From Acarospora socialis (Eukaryota; Ascomycota; Lecanoromycetes; Acarosporales; Acarosporaceae), in contig JAMYGW020000019.1 of the NCBI GenBank assembly GCA_025617375.2, positions 43,903-107,902 of the forward strand: a stretch of DNA of 64,000 nucleotides. The letters are read 5' to 3'. Positions 19,811 through 31,556 of the stretch are shown here, piece after piece (position 1 is the first letter of the stretch; every line of letters starts with the position of its first letter). The notes beneath the pieces were generated by a model. The model worked only from the letters and a program-made list of their open reading frames with translations, did not search any database and had not been told where the DNA came from. The translations under genes and the position numbers were made by a program.

Positions 19811-21656
19811 GACAGGGCGCCATGGGAATGATAATATGTTCATGGACAAAGACGATCGATTTGCTCTTTCAGGGCTAGGTTGGTAGAGTATCGAGCTCTG
19901 GCTTTCGGTAAGGTCAAGATACGATAAATGACTGGCTTTGGTAGTTCGAAGACAGCCAGATTTACTACAAAAAAAGACAATCCTATAGCTCGCGCAGTTT
20001 TTTGTACGCAAATACGTACAAGTTGCTAGATAAACACAGCGGAGAACTGGGAGCCTCATCGAGTGATACAGGATTCAGATCCTCAACCAGGCCGAGGGGG
20101 ATGCTCTTGTGCTTGTCAAACCAACGTTAAGTTGAGTGAGGAGAACCACATTCTTATCAGCTTCGGACATGTGACCTTCGACGGAAGGCGGTTCCAGGTA
20201 GTAGACAATAACGTGGCCTCGGGCAGGGAGATATTCCAGGTCTTGAATCCTAAAGACTCTAAATGATCTAATTTACGGTGGCAGTGGTGTTCAATTCTGG
20301 TCAAGCATGTACTTTGCTGAACATCACCATAGGTAAGCTGTGCCCAATAGCGATGATTGCAGCCAAAGAGCGACAATGCACCCAGGACGGAGATATCTCT
20401 ATTGGATGGAACGGCTACGCAATCACCTCTCCTAAGAGTGGCAAGCTGTCCTACATGATAGGATTTATTCTAGCTTAAGACAATCTGGACGCACGCTTGA
20501 CCCTTGCAATACCTCGATTACCCAATAGGGAGAAATGCCCCTTCCCCGCCTGCAACTTTTGATGGCAAAGAGTAGCCAGAGGGAAAATCCAAGAACTTCT
20601 TCTAAAACCGTCAAGGTAGCGTCTGCTTAGGGCCTGATTCTCCTTCACCGTGTTCTTGACGCTCATGTATCTATCGGGCCTTCTTGTAAGGCTGTACGCT
20701 GCTGCTTGGGCCAGGATTTGATTCATCTAATGGGATTCGAATGCAGACGGTGGATGACTGGTTTCCATATCTGTTAAGGATCGAGCGGCCTCCCTAAAGC
20801 AATGGACCTCTCATGTGAGACCACAGGCTGCTTGGCACAATGTACGACAGGGTCTTCTCCTGAGTGTACTTCACAATGATGTGGAGGAGCGGTAAGTAGT
20901 GAGGGGTCTGCAGGAGTTAGAAAATCAATAACATGTCTACTAATATTAGTAGCCCTAACGCATCGGCTGCATAAACCTGATACTATAGGTAACTTTGGCG
21001 CTGGGATTGATGCTTGGATCAACCTACCCTTGATGATCATAGCTTAGCCCCACAATGAGTCATTTGCACATGCAACCCCTTACGTGGCTCATCGGGATAC
21101 CCGCCAAAACTCCAAATCATCATCGGAGATCCCGTGGTGCGACTGGTCCAATTATCTGAAGCCATCCACCTCCTCCATGCGGTGTGTCAAGAACCTCCAA
21201 CCGCGCCAAGCGTGCTCTTACTGAGTGGCAAGGCTCAGCGTGCCGACCACAGCCTCCTCCAAGTGCATTATACCTGTCGAATCTGGCCTTTTCTTGCTGC
21301 CTATGCAGATCCCTGACTGGTGATTGAGACAGCTGAGCATGGGCAAAGCACAAAAGTCCAAGGTTGAAGCTAGTAAGTATGAAACGGAGAGATCACCAGA
21401 CATACCAATATAGATATTGCTCACGCGCCAACCGTCAGCCACCAAACTAAGCACACACCCTCCTAAGGTAGTTGGTACGTCACCTTGTTGCCTTGTTGCC
21501 TGCTCCCCATCCTGATTATAAGAAGCCTGCTTATTGTCATCGACTGCTGCCCATCAATTAGTTTTACGCATCATTATCATTGCTTACTGAGGCATTCGTG
21601 CGCGCGATAGCTCTGCTGCCTTACCTACCTCAATCATTCTCAGAAGTTGGAAGAAA
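19811..21656. other. No well-supported gene
   Basis: Plus frames at 20063-20266 (ILISFGHVTFDGRRFQVVD) and 20278-20478 (VFNSGQACTLLNITIG, ISIGWNGYAIT) have protein-like composition and lie 12 bp apart in the order of a possible two-exon gene, but I find no clean splice or start. Minus frames at 20475-20726 and 21120-21454 are no better. Decayed coding sequence is likely. Confidence 0.35.
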
Positions 21657-22873
21657 ATGTCCCAACAGGCAAAGAAGCCCAAGCTTCCCGCGTGCCGAAT
21701 CCCAACTGTGACTATTTTGTGTAAACAGCTTGGATTTGGGTCAGAGACAGCAAAGCTTACGGACACCACTCTGTTCTGGCGAAAACAGTATCGAACGTCT
21801 ACTGGAGTTCGAGGAATAAATCTGATAAAATGGAAAAATCCAAGCATTCAAAAAGAGCTAAAGTTGATGGTTCAAGAATATCTTGATAAGAATGGATATG
21901 GTGCTCTGCTCTGGCCAGCGAGATCAGAGTTTGCTGGCAAACGTTCAGCACTAGAATACCCAGCAGACAAAGACAGGTGAGATCTTCTGGTTTTCGTCAA
22001 AGATTACAGACTAACTGCCGCTACAGGATTACCGATTTATTATGTCAACTCTTTTGGCGACAGAATGCTTACACTCATCGCAATACACAATTTGGCCCTA
22101 TCACGTCGAAGAAGCGTAAAAGAGATGATATGGTGGTGGATTCAGTGCCAACAACCATCACTCCTACTCTCAATGACTCTCTTTTGCCAGCACGGAAGGA
22201 TGCGATTTTCAAACGCTCCGGAGCCGGACAGACACCAACTGCAGCTGGAGGTTCAATTCCTTCTGCTCGATCTATAACACCTTTATCACGCATTCCAAGC
22301 GCACATCAGACGCCCTCAGCGCAGCAAGCATGCGTAGTAGTACAAGATCCCTCATTATTGGTCAGAGAGACTCCGATACCCAGTCAAAGGAACCGATCTG
22401 TGGAGACAGTTACATTCAGTGTTCATTCACCAAAAACGGCTCCGCTTCCCGCCTCATTCGATCAATGGCCCTTCAGGGACACCAAATCCTTCGATAGACG
22501 TACGTTTCTGGATCATTGTAGCCAGATTTCCACGTTTCGCTCGTTTGAGGTGGAAGAGTGGTAAGATTCAAGGAGAAACGCTAGAGTCTGTCTGGAGAGA
22601 GCATCTGAATTCATTCAGAACAATAACATTCAGGAACTGAGGTTTGCTTTGGAGACAGCCAACGAAACAGTCATATTTCCACTCGCAAAGGATGCAGAAG
22701 ATGACTTCAAAGAGATGAAGGAGGAGTTCGACACAGCCATAGCGGCTGCCCTCGAGAAGAACCGGAATGAGAGCAAGCCCTTCATTGTTGAGGTGGAGCC
22801 AAGGATACAAGACGATTCAACTAGAGATGGTGAAGCTGAGTTGGAAGATGCTGAGCTTAGGCTAGACTGGTGA
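21657..22873 (+). pseudogene. Two-exon gene of unknown function with one in-frame stop
   Basis: Exon 1 begins at 21657 (MSQQAKKPKLPACRIPTVTI). A 51-bp intron with GTGAGA donor and GACTAACTG branch site ends in CTACAG before ATTACCGAT, splitting an Arg codon. The frame then runs to 22873 apart from a single TAA at 22562-22564; after it the same frame continues RVCLERASEFIQNNNIQELR and an acidic coiled-coil-like C terminus. The middle is Pro/Ser/Thr-rich with a basic KKRKRDD nuclear-type signal. The stop could come from CAA to TAA by one C-to-T change. A DNA- or chromatin-associated role is only a guess. Family not recognised. Confidence 0.55.
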
Positions 22874-23856
22874 CTGATCAGCGGCGCCCATAGATCAACC
22901 TCAGCGTCAGAGCTGTACTGCTGATTCTGGGTCGTAATCATTATCCCAACCATTTGAGCACAGAAAGTCGGCCGTGCTTACCTAGACATGCCCAAATTTC
23001 GACTGATTGTTTTGCCTTCCCGGACTCTCCATCGTGCGTTCTTTGAACGTAAGCTTGCGAGCACGAGATAAATTTGCCCTTGCCGGGAACGGTGTCCTGT
23101 CTTCCGACCAGTATGCCCATAACTGTTTGATTCGCTTCAACTGGTACACTACTTTCTGGCATGATCGTAACAATAAAGTCAATGAACGGCAGCCATGATT
23201 GGTCAGAGGGCGAAGCAAAGATGCTCGACCCTTTGTACTGAAGTTACGGGTTATGGAGTCTCGGAGTCGTATGCATGGATAAAGGTATACCGTTCGAAAG
23301 CGAATACGTTCTTGCCCGCTTGCGCAGGGACCATTGGTGAAGGCAGTAGTAAGATACCATAACCATTCCATCAGAACACACTGCATATGAACCTTGAAAG
23401 AAAGGAGTTTTGGTGCGCCACAACAAGGAGATTCAATCAATCCGAGGCAGCACGTATCAGGTATAGAGCACATGAGCTCAACCAAGGACAGAAAATTATC
23501 TGGCCTCCTTGAAAAACTTTTTATTAGTTGCCTGATGGTATGAAAAACCTCATATACTGGGCCAATGCTCGGGCCCTGTGATGTGTCTTATATGGAAGAA
23601 AGGTCTTGAAAACCCCCCAAAGTTCATCAATTTGAGTCAGCCGATCCCGATGAGATATGACCGCGTAGGATGACTGACAACAGCCGCTATAGTTACATCC
23701 GGAAGTTGGGTGAGAAACTTTTGCTAGAGTTTTTGATGACAATGTCAATGAGGTGTGTCCAGTTCCTGTTCCTGAGCTTTTGCTACAGGATTTGTTTGCT
23801 TTTTACTCCATCTTTTGCGTCAAGCTGAGCTCGCTCTCACGAAGGCTGTTGCCAGA
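22874..23856. other. No supported gene
   Basis: A 167-codon minus frame at 22982-23485 is unbroken but Cys/Arg/Ser-rich without domain logic, and is judged spurious. The last ~100 bp serve as the 5' region of the GH16 gene. Confidence 0.4.
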
Positions 23857-25281
23857 ATGTTGTTCAAAGTACTTCTGATCCACGCATATTGGGCTAGCCT
23901 CAGTATGGCTGTCTACGTTCTCAAGGACAGTTATACTCCCTCATCATTCCTCGATATGTTTAATTTCTTCACAGTGCGCATCTCTCTGAAGGATTTCCTT
24001 AATTGTTAGATTTATTGAGCAATCTGCAGGACCACGATCCAAACCATGGATACGTCAACTACGTTGATCAAAGGACGGCGCAGAGCACGGGCTTGATTCG
24101 AATTACTGACAACACAGTATATATAGGTGTTGATCATATCAACATAGCTTCAGAGAGTGGCAGATCCAGTGTTCGCCTCATCAGCAAGGAGTCCTATGAT
24201 CATGGTCTGTTTATCGCCGACATTACACATATGCCTGGTGGAATCTGCGGCATCTGGTCTGCATTGTGAGGTTTGCAAGCTCCACGAATATGGTGATTGC
24301 TGATGAAAATCCTAGCTGGATGCTTGGACCTAACTGGCCTAGTGGTGGTGAAATAGATATCATTGAAGGTATCAATCAGCAGTCTCAGAACGACATGACC
24401 TTACACACGAGCCCCGATTGCTCCATCATCAACACCGGTACATTCACAGGACGACTTAATACAACAGACTGTTTTGGGAACGCACCTGGTCAGGCAGACA
24501 ATGCTGGATGTCGAATCACAGCCTACGCGAGCAACACCTATGGAATTGGCTTCAACACAATTAAAGGCGGTGTTTACGCTACTGAGTGGACTTCATCCTA
24601 CATCAGCATCTATTTCTTCCCAGGAGCCAAGTTCCCGCCGACATTGACCGCAACCAACCCGACGTCAGCACTTGGGGTCCCCCTCTCGCGCAGTTCCAGG
24701 GCAACTGCGATATTGACGCCCACTTCCAGAACCAGCAGATTGTCAGTCCTGCGGCATGGTCACTACACTTGAACAGAAACACTCACGGCAACTAGGTTAT
24801 TAATACAAATTTCTGTGGTGACTGGGCCGGCAGCGTCTGGTCCTCCGGCTCATGTGCCTCTAAGGCTTCCTCCTGCACCAAATTCGTTAGAAGTAACCCG
24901 GCTGCCTTCACAGAAGCCTACTGGTCCATCAGATCCGTCAAAGTCTACCAGCTTTCGAGCAACCCTGGTACTGACCTTCCCCCAATGAGCACCGGAATCG
25001 TCATCAATGGCCTTGTCGTTTGTTCTTGCTTATGCCCCGCAATCGCAACTTTGAGTTCGCCAACTTCGCACACGACTTCCGCGGCCGTCGAGGTTCCGAT
25101 TACGAGCGCGGATCCGGCCGAACAGACTGTTAGTGCGTTGGACTGGGTGGCTTTCCCAAATAGCGGGGAGTTACAGACCGAGGGAGTGAAAAGCTTAGGG
25201 TACAAGCGACATGTGTTGCAGCACAGGTATAGGTACGACGGTGGCCCGAGGAGAGTGCCAGCTGTGGGCTTAAGGACGTGA
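23857..25281 (+). pseudogene. GH16 endo-beta-1,3(4)-glucanase with a single frameshift
   Basis: Four exons: 23857-23973, 24030-24265, 24316-24741, 24796-25281, with introns of 56, 50 and 54 bp that all keep the frame. A hydrophobic signal-like N terminus (MLFKVLLIHAYWASLSMAVY) leads into the family pattern SFLDMFNFFT, NYVDQRTAQSTGLI, MPGGICGIW. The catalytic motif GGEIDIIEGIN holds the two glutamates of GH16 (nucleophile and acid/base), and VYATEWTSS and CGDWAGSVW follow. Near 24619-24622 the homology jumps frame (YFFP then SQVPADIDRN), equivalent to one missing base; downstream the protein is again normal. It would hydrolyse beta-glucans outside the cell. The lesion could be a recent mutation or an assembly error. 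The C terminus after VYQLSSNPG is not typical. Confidence 0.85.
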
Positions 25282-26081
25282 GGGTCGACCTTGTGCACAT
25301 GTAGTTGCTAAGAATAGTTACAGTCAGAAGGTACATGCTACGACTTAAGGTATGACAGTAATACCTTGCACTTGCTAGTTGGAACCGGTACGCAGTGTGA
25401 GCGGAAGACAGTGAAACTACCCTCCAGCATAGAGTTATTTATACACATCCGAGAATATCCAAACAGTACCTTAACACCTCTTATGGTGCTGCTGACTCTC
25501 TATAAATGCAGTAGCTTAGCCGTTTACTTGACTCGATACTTTGACACGCTCGGGAGGAGGTAACACTATGCCACTGCGACCCGCGCAGATGAACTATATC
25601 AAGACCCAGCGACAAGCAAGCTCTCTTCTTCTCCTCCCAGCTCCGATGCAACTGATTCAGATACTGGTCAACTGTCTCTGCTTTAGACAAAAGAGTGATG
25701 ATTGGCAGGTTAGGTATTAATCATGATTTACTAAAAGTCATGTTGTATTTAGATCATATCTGTAAGTCCCAATACCTATCACCAAGGATAGGTTACTGGG
25801 ATAGGTTTAATGACAGTGTGAGGTATGATGATGCACAGACTATTCAATGGTAGAGTTACTTGCGCTATGGTATTGTCTGTAATGCCCTGACAATATCAAT
25901 GAATTTTCCCTTTGTAAGGCCCGTGATGACTGGTTCATCTTTGATAAATCACAGTAAGATGGTAATAGTACAATGACAAGACTTCTCTGAATTCTACTTC
26001 TAACCTTCATTTATTGTATAGCTAGGTTCAAAAACAAAAACGAAACCAAATAGTGGCATCAAACTTGCCTCTGGTTGACGG
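25282..26081. other. No supported gene
   Basis: AT-rich spacer. Near 25766-25807 there is a small imperfect palindrome around CCAATACCTATCACC and GGTTACTGGGATAGG. No coding signal. Confidence 0.4.
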
Positions 26082-27165
26082 TCAGGGAGATCTTTTGTTT
26101 GAATGAATCTGTGAAGACTTTCGCTCTACAGTAACAATGACTGAAGTAGCAAATAGCTTCTCTAACTGTTCCTGTACTTTAGATGAATCTGCTGTTTTAC
26201 TTGAACTTTTGAGTCTTTTCAAATTCAATGCTCGTTGACTCTCAATAACATCAGTCATGTCTGGTTTTAACTCGATCATGGTTTTCAAGAAATCATCGTA
26301 GATGGTGTTTGTCTTATCTTTTTCTCCATACGATGGAATATCACACCCATTGGTGCATGAACCTTAGTATCTAATCAGCGCATAGATATTGTTCTTTTGA
26401 GATGGACTTACCAAGACGAACGGCAAATTTTCGGGATTCAAAAGCCCAAATATGTAAATGGTTAATAAGCTCCCCTTTGAACATACTCAATTTCTCTTTT
26501 CTCAAAGAGTCTAAGATGTAAAAGGCCTATATTCATGGTTAGATACAATCTGCAAAATATGAGTCTCTTACCTGACAAATAAGATACTTAATCAGATGAT
26601 CAGAAATATTTATCTGTTGAAGAAGAAGATTAAAGGATAAAACTTTAGTGTTGGTGATACAGCTCAAGTAGGTTTGACAATGCTGAAAAAGTAATTTCTT
26701 TTGTGTGCTAAAAGTTCTTATAGTAACCTTGACTAGTTCATGTCTAGCAATAAAGATTGGATGCTTTGCTGTAAAGCTCACAAATCTCTGAAGATGTTCT
26801 TCTTGAATATCATCAAAATCAAACAATGTACGCATATGCCAACAATGTCCATCACCAGCTGCGAAGATATATCCCAGAGAATCTTCTGTGACATCAAGCA
26901 TTAGGTATTTTTCATTTTGCCCGGCACTCTTGATTTGAAACTGATATGCTTTGTATGTCTGTCTGGATTCTGTAGCATATGCTGCTTGCAATGTTTTGTT
27001 AAATACATCAGCACACTCTAGATCAGAGGTCTTTGATGAGTCAAATTGATAACAGCCAAAAATGATATCTTCAGGAGTTGGTGTTTTTCTGAACTGATCT
27101 GTGTGAAGATTCTGATCTTCACTGTCAACAAGAGTCATTTGTGATGATCTGTTAGTCAAAGACAT
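26082..27165 (-). CDS. Intact three-exon gene, 329 aa, unknown family
   Basis: Exons 27165-26572, 26526-26412 and 26362-26082; introns of 45 and 49 bp with clean GTAAGA/GTAAGT donors and TAG/AAG acceptors, all in phase. The N terminus is polar (MSLTNRSSQMTLVDSEDQNL). The body contains DIIFGCYQFDSSKTSD, KYLMLDVTEDSLGYIF, GDGHCWHMRTLFDFDD and FIARHELVKVTIR. The C terminus is charged and helical (IESQRALNLKRLKSSSK). There is no signal peptide or membrane span. The promoter region is shared with a divergent gene 250 bp away. The gene is intact in an AT-rich setting surrounded by decayed genes, which suggests current selection. I do not recognise the fold. Confidence 0.65.
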
Positions 27166-27413
27166 TCAAGCAAAGTAGATTCTCAAGTTCTCTGCAAATA
27201 TGAGCATTTCATGTGAATATTGTAGTCTGCTCTATTTAACAAAACTTACTATGAAGTCTTGCTGTAATTAAGAGGTAAATCTCTTTCATAACCATGAGAT
27301 ATCTGTCATTGTACTGTAATCAAAAATTACCGATACCCCAATGCCTAACTTGACTTACTAACAACAAATCAATCAAGCATTCAATTTACCTTTTTGAAGG
27401 CTCTCTCGACTGC

Positions 27414-28028
27414 ATGATGTGGGGAAGCTTATCCAGTATGCCATTACAGATTAATCCAGAGATTATGATCACCTGCTCTGTCAGCCACAACTTAGGTTGT
27501 GACGAAAGCATAAATACTGTAACCAGTCACCACACTATCCATTGCGAAAGGTACAACAAAGGCAAGGAAATGACATCGTCATTCTCAGCACAGGCACTTA
27601 AGCATCCAATCTCACCTCATGAAAAGCATGGCCCCTTCAAAAGAACATGTGATGGGGAACAAAGGTGCAGCGTATCACCAGTCCACTTACCCAGCCCGGC
27701 AATCAAAGAAGAATATGATCAACCACTACCAAGTGTTGAAACCTACGATCCCGAACATATTCAATTTGGAATAGACCCTGAAAGAACTCCTCGTCGCTTT
27801 GAATTTCGTGTTCCTTTCCCACCTCCCCGTTCCCCTCCACCACCAGCAAACAACAAAGCGCAAGACTATGGAATCAGTCGCTCAGGTGGTTGCATGAATG
27901 ACTGTGCCATTGTTGAGTTCAGGATCAAATCTGACCATGAGCTTATGTTCAAAGGCCCAGATACAGCCCTGACACCCTTTCTTGATGCTCTTCCTGAAAT
28001 GGCCAAATTGTTTTCACAGTTTGATTAG
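27414..28028 (+). CDS. Divergent partner gene, Pro-rich hypothetical, 204 aa
   Basis: Intact frame from MMWGSLSS; an internal ATG (MTSSFSAQAL) is an alternative start. The middle is disordered and proline-rich (HLPSPAIKEEYDQPLP, FPPPRSPPPPANN). The C terminus may fold (CAIVEFRIKSDHELMFKG, FLDALPEMAKLF). It is transcribed away from the gene at 26082-27165 across a short spacer, so the two may be co-regulated. There is no signal peptide. Function unknown. A protein-interaction or regulatory role is a guess from composition only. Confidence 0.5.
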   Translation: MMWGSLSSMPLQINPEIMITCSVSHNLGCDESINTVTSHHTIHCERYNKGKEMTSSFSAQALKHPISPHEKHGPFKRTCDGEQRCSVSPVHLPSPAIKEEYDQPLPSVETYDPEHIQFGIDPERTPRRFEFRVPFPPPRSPPPPANNKAQDYGISRSGGCMNDCAIVEFRIKSDHELMFKGPDTALTPFLDALPEMAKLFSQFD

Positions 28029-28704
28029 CTCAGTATTCATCATAAAAGTATTTTCAAAGACCTCTCAAATCTGAACCGTATTACTAGGTACCGGCGCACT
28101 AGATGGAGTAATATAGATATGAGCGCACCATATGTGTGCATTCTCACACAATTAGACAAACCACATTCCTGCAACACGTAGTCTTCCCTTCGCAAAGATT
28201 CCACCCTTGACCTAGTAACCCCGAGTCACAGCAATGTGTACAAAGTCGCACCCCCACCACTGACGCACGTTGCCCTTACATTCCGTAGAAAATGAATAAC
28301 ATGTAGGCAATCAGAATACATTACTGACTCTAAAGTCTATAATGAATCTAACTAACCTGAACACCAGTATTGTCACAGTCACAGTATCAGAGAATGTGTT
28401 GTGCAAAGGCGCATGATTTTGTATTCGATTTTTATCAAGATCTTTTTATCCGAGCTCTTTGTTGCATGGATATGGGAGATTTGTTATCTCCCCTTTAAGA
28501 AGTATGTGAAAATCAATCTAACTTCATCTATCCAGAGCTTCAGACACGTGATTGAGCGTATTGTCTGGCGTATTTAGGCAGATATGATCGATTTGGCGTT
28601 CTTAACCTAACTTGAGACAGATATTTTGCCTACGTTATTAATACAGCTACAAGAAGGACCATGATATATTCCGCGGGTGATATGAATCAAGCATTGCAAA
28701 ATCA
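28029..28704. other. No supported gene
   Basis: AT-rich intergenic DNA between tail-to-tail genes; no frame of note and no repeat recurring elsewhere in the window. Confidence 0.5.
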
Positions 28705-30113
28705 TCATGTGTAGCTTGGTAGCCGGAATGACGCGCCTGCCAGAAGCCCACGATGCTCCGAGTGATCCTCTTGCTCTTGGTCTATGTTTAGAGAACCCAT
28801 GGTTGCCAAGGTTAGGACGGCCAGGAAATTGACTGATGCGACGGCTTTATCGGCGCTGTAGGGAACTAAATCTTCGAAGCGAACAACATTGTTATCCCCC
28901 AGGATCCCAAGTTGGGTCTTAAGAAATTCCAACGCTTGTAACAGCCCTTTTTTCACGTTATATCTCGGTATAACAGTGGCATCAGACACCGGAGTCACCG
29001 GATTGCTATCACCGTCAGTGTCGCCCATCCAGCTGCCGTTGGGAAATCCAAGGTCCGCCGGCCCATCAAGAGTCATCTGGGTTTGATGCTGGCTTTCAGT
29101 CTTTGCGGAGTTTCTGGCTTTACCAGCTTCTAGCCCGTCATCATCGTATTTGAGTTTTCCAATTTCCATTGCCCATTCAAGTGATAGCATGGGACGGACC
29201 TCAGGCGCCCACTCACTGTGATCGTCGAACTTGAAGATGTATCTGAGCTTGGGAATTCGTGGGAGGAGAATATCCTCGCTCACCATGTCCGAGAGTGGGG
29301 CGAGAATGGTAATATCGTCCGCCAGGACATTTCTTTGTGATGAACGTCTCCGTTTTGCAGGGGCAGAAGCTCGATCGATCACATCTAGACGAGTCCGCTT
29401 GGACGAAAGTGCGAGATCATGAGCCTGAAAATCTTCCTCGCTGCCCGAACTTTGGTCCTCTTGGCCAAACCGTGGGTATTCATTCTCCGAGTCTGGAGGA
29501 TCTGTGCGCAACTCGATTGTCTGGGAACCCATTGAATCACCTATGTCTATATCGATATCTCCAGGCAGCAACTGCGGTTTCTCACATGGCTCGTCCCGGT
29601 CACACCACAGGTCAGGGCTCCAACTGCCAATACCAAAACCGACGTCATAGTGAGTATCCCTGAGAGGGGTAAACAAATGTCCGGGGATGGGAGCTGCCTC
29701 TCTGAATGCGGCCTCCAGATCGACTGGTGCACTCAGATCAATAGTCTTGAGATCTCCAATTGTCAAATTCTGATCGGCCCGGATGCAAAGACTATCTTGT
29801 CGGAAAGTCTGAGATCGAAAAGTGAGCGGGAACCAGGGAATAAAATTCTAGAGCTTACCAACTGAATTTTGGAAATTACTTCGCTGCAGTCTCGCAGTAA
29901 GTAGTCCATCTTCCATTTGTAAAGTTTCACAGTGCCCAGGAGGAGCTGCCCACTAAACTTAGGAGTTATTTGCTTTTCATTGAGGATATCGATCACAATT
30001 TTAGGGATGTTGTGTTCAACCACATCGTGCCTCGAGACCCTGTGCTCCATGTTGGCTAAAAGCCGGATGTTACTGATAGAAGTGGTGCTGAGGCGGCTGC
30101 TGTGGCAAGACAT
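28705..30113 (-). CDS. Alpha-kleisin (Rad21/Rec8 family cohesin subunit)
   Basis: Exons 30113-29859 and 29769-28705 with an 89-bp intron; about 439 residues. The N-terminal domain shows the kleisin pattern NIRLLANMEHRVSRHDV, then a helix, then FSGQLLLGTVKLYKWKMDYLLRDC, which matches the Smc3-binding helix-turn region of Rad21/Rec8. A long acidic, disordered middle carries SKRTRL and AKRRRSSQRN basic patches. The C terminus RFEDLVPYSADKAVASVNFLAVLTLA matches the winged helix that binds the Smc1 head. It would close the cohesin ring. The protein is shorter than typical Rad21 and the usual MFYS start is missing, so a 5' exon may be missed or this is a divergent, perhaps meiotic, paralogue. Rec8 versus Rad21 cannot be settled here. 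Confidence 0.65.
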
Positions 30114-30357
30114 TGCGCTGCCCTTTGTGTATTTACAAGAGAGATTCTTCACATTATACTTGTACTCCAGGGTACATGTTAAGTAACATTAAACAACAGT
30201 CATCTCTGCTGGCAATGTGACCCAGTGTATCTAGCAGTTACATTGTCATTGTTGGCTTTACGTGACAGTTAAACATCATGATCCGAACTACCTGCTCTAA
30301 TCGCAGGCCAACAAAAAGATACACCCTATTCTCAATAACTTCCCAGTTGTACATGTG

Positions 30358-31351
30358 TCAATGAAAGAGTGTGTAGCATAAGCAATTTGTGATTAGAGTA
30401 TGGTTCTTTTTGGCTGGTTTATTTAGATATGTGTTTTGATTCAGGATTTTTCCATCTATGAGATGAAGTGCATCGTCGAAGTATGCATCAAGTTTTTCCT
30501 CATCAGCCTCTTTGTTTATAGGCAACGCATTTAGCCTTTCCCGCAGAGCTTGCAGGTTCTCCTGTGTCAGTTGCCTAAATCTATGACATGTCAGTGGAGG
30601 TCTTACCCATTGGAAAACAGGGGAAGATATACTTGTCTAATCTTTCAAGATTCAGATAGAGAAACCAAGTCGGTTGAAATTTGTGTGAACCAATTTCCAC
30701 CACTTGTGTTACGCCTTTCATCCCTTCTAAGAATTCCATTGGATCGCATCCGACCCTTTGAAGTATGGTGAAGCACAAAATGATACCTTGGATCTTCTTG
30801 TTCTCTTTTTCCTGGTTGAGCTGTAGCGGCTCAGGCCTTACGAGAATATTGTGGAGCTCCTTCTCTGTGCTTTGAAGTGAGGGAGTTGGGGCCTGAGTTC
30901 TGTGGTCCTTGGTTTTAGTTTGGTTGGCCGACATTGGTTTTCCTGGCTCTTTAGCTGGTGGTGGTCGCTTGGGACTTTGTGCTTCATTGGTTTTCTTTGG
31001 GGCTCCCTGTCGTGCTCCACTTGGTTTTGCGGCTTGATGACTTGGCATGGGAGAGTTGGTCCACTTGATTACCTGGTCTAAGTTTTGTTCTATTTGTTCC
31101 ACTTCATCGCTGATCCCTGTCAATTTATCTAGTCTTTTTTTTATTGGTTCTAATTTATCCCTAGTTTCTATTAATGTATCACGGAAAAGTTCTTTTTGAC
31201 TAAGCGTGTGGGCTGTAGCTGAGCCCTGGTTAGTGGTATCTACTGCTTCTTTTGATCGTTTGTCTGGCACTCTAGGTCTCTTTCCTTTAGTTCGTGGACT
31301 GATTGTTGGTGAGGATCCCCTTTTCCGGGAATTACTACTCGGGTTCAACAT
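30358..31351 (-). CDS. Basic, Pro-rich coiled-coil protein, 311 aa
   Basis: Exon 1 31351-30633, intron 30575-30632 (GTATAT donor, CACTGACATG branch, TTTAG acceptor), exon 2 30574-30358 to a TGA. The N terminus is very basic with nuclear-type signals (RKRGSSPTISPRTKGKRPR). A coiled-coil-prone helix follows (TRDKLEPIKKRLDKLTGISD), then a Lys/Pro/Gln-rich linker, then a more globular C-terminal part (IQGIILCFTILQRVGCDPME). If the intron is not used the frame ends TSTDMS at 30581. The family is unknown; composition suggests a nucleic-acid or chromatin-associated protein. It lies head-to-tail, 240 bp from the kleisin start. Confidence 0.5.
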
Positions 31352-31556
31352 ACAGAACTAATTGGGCGATTGTCAAGGAGGCCCAGCGGAGACCTTCTTT
31401 TTATATAAATGGTTGGATAAGATTACGTTGAGATAGTATCACTGCTATTTGAAACGCAAGCTGACAGCCCAATAATGAGTACCTAGTCGCCGCTGACAGT
31501 GTACAGGTGCTAAAGGGTGGTGGCGGCTATTTAGAGTACCGCTGTCGAACTCTAGA

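Noticed and set aside
22240-22270. tRNA-like B-box sequence (GGTTCAATTCC)
   Set aside because: No A box or cloverleaf can be built around it, and it lies inside an exon.
22562-22618. Intron from GTAAGA at the TAA stop to CATTCAG
   Set aside because: Donor and acceptor phases do not agree; every join tested leads to a stop, so an in-frame nonsense codon is the simpler reading.
22982-23485. 167-codon minus-strand open frame
   Set aside because: Composition (Cys, Arg, Ser, Leu clusters) and lack of any domain, splice partner or signal peptide suggest chance.
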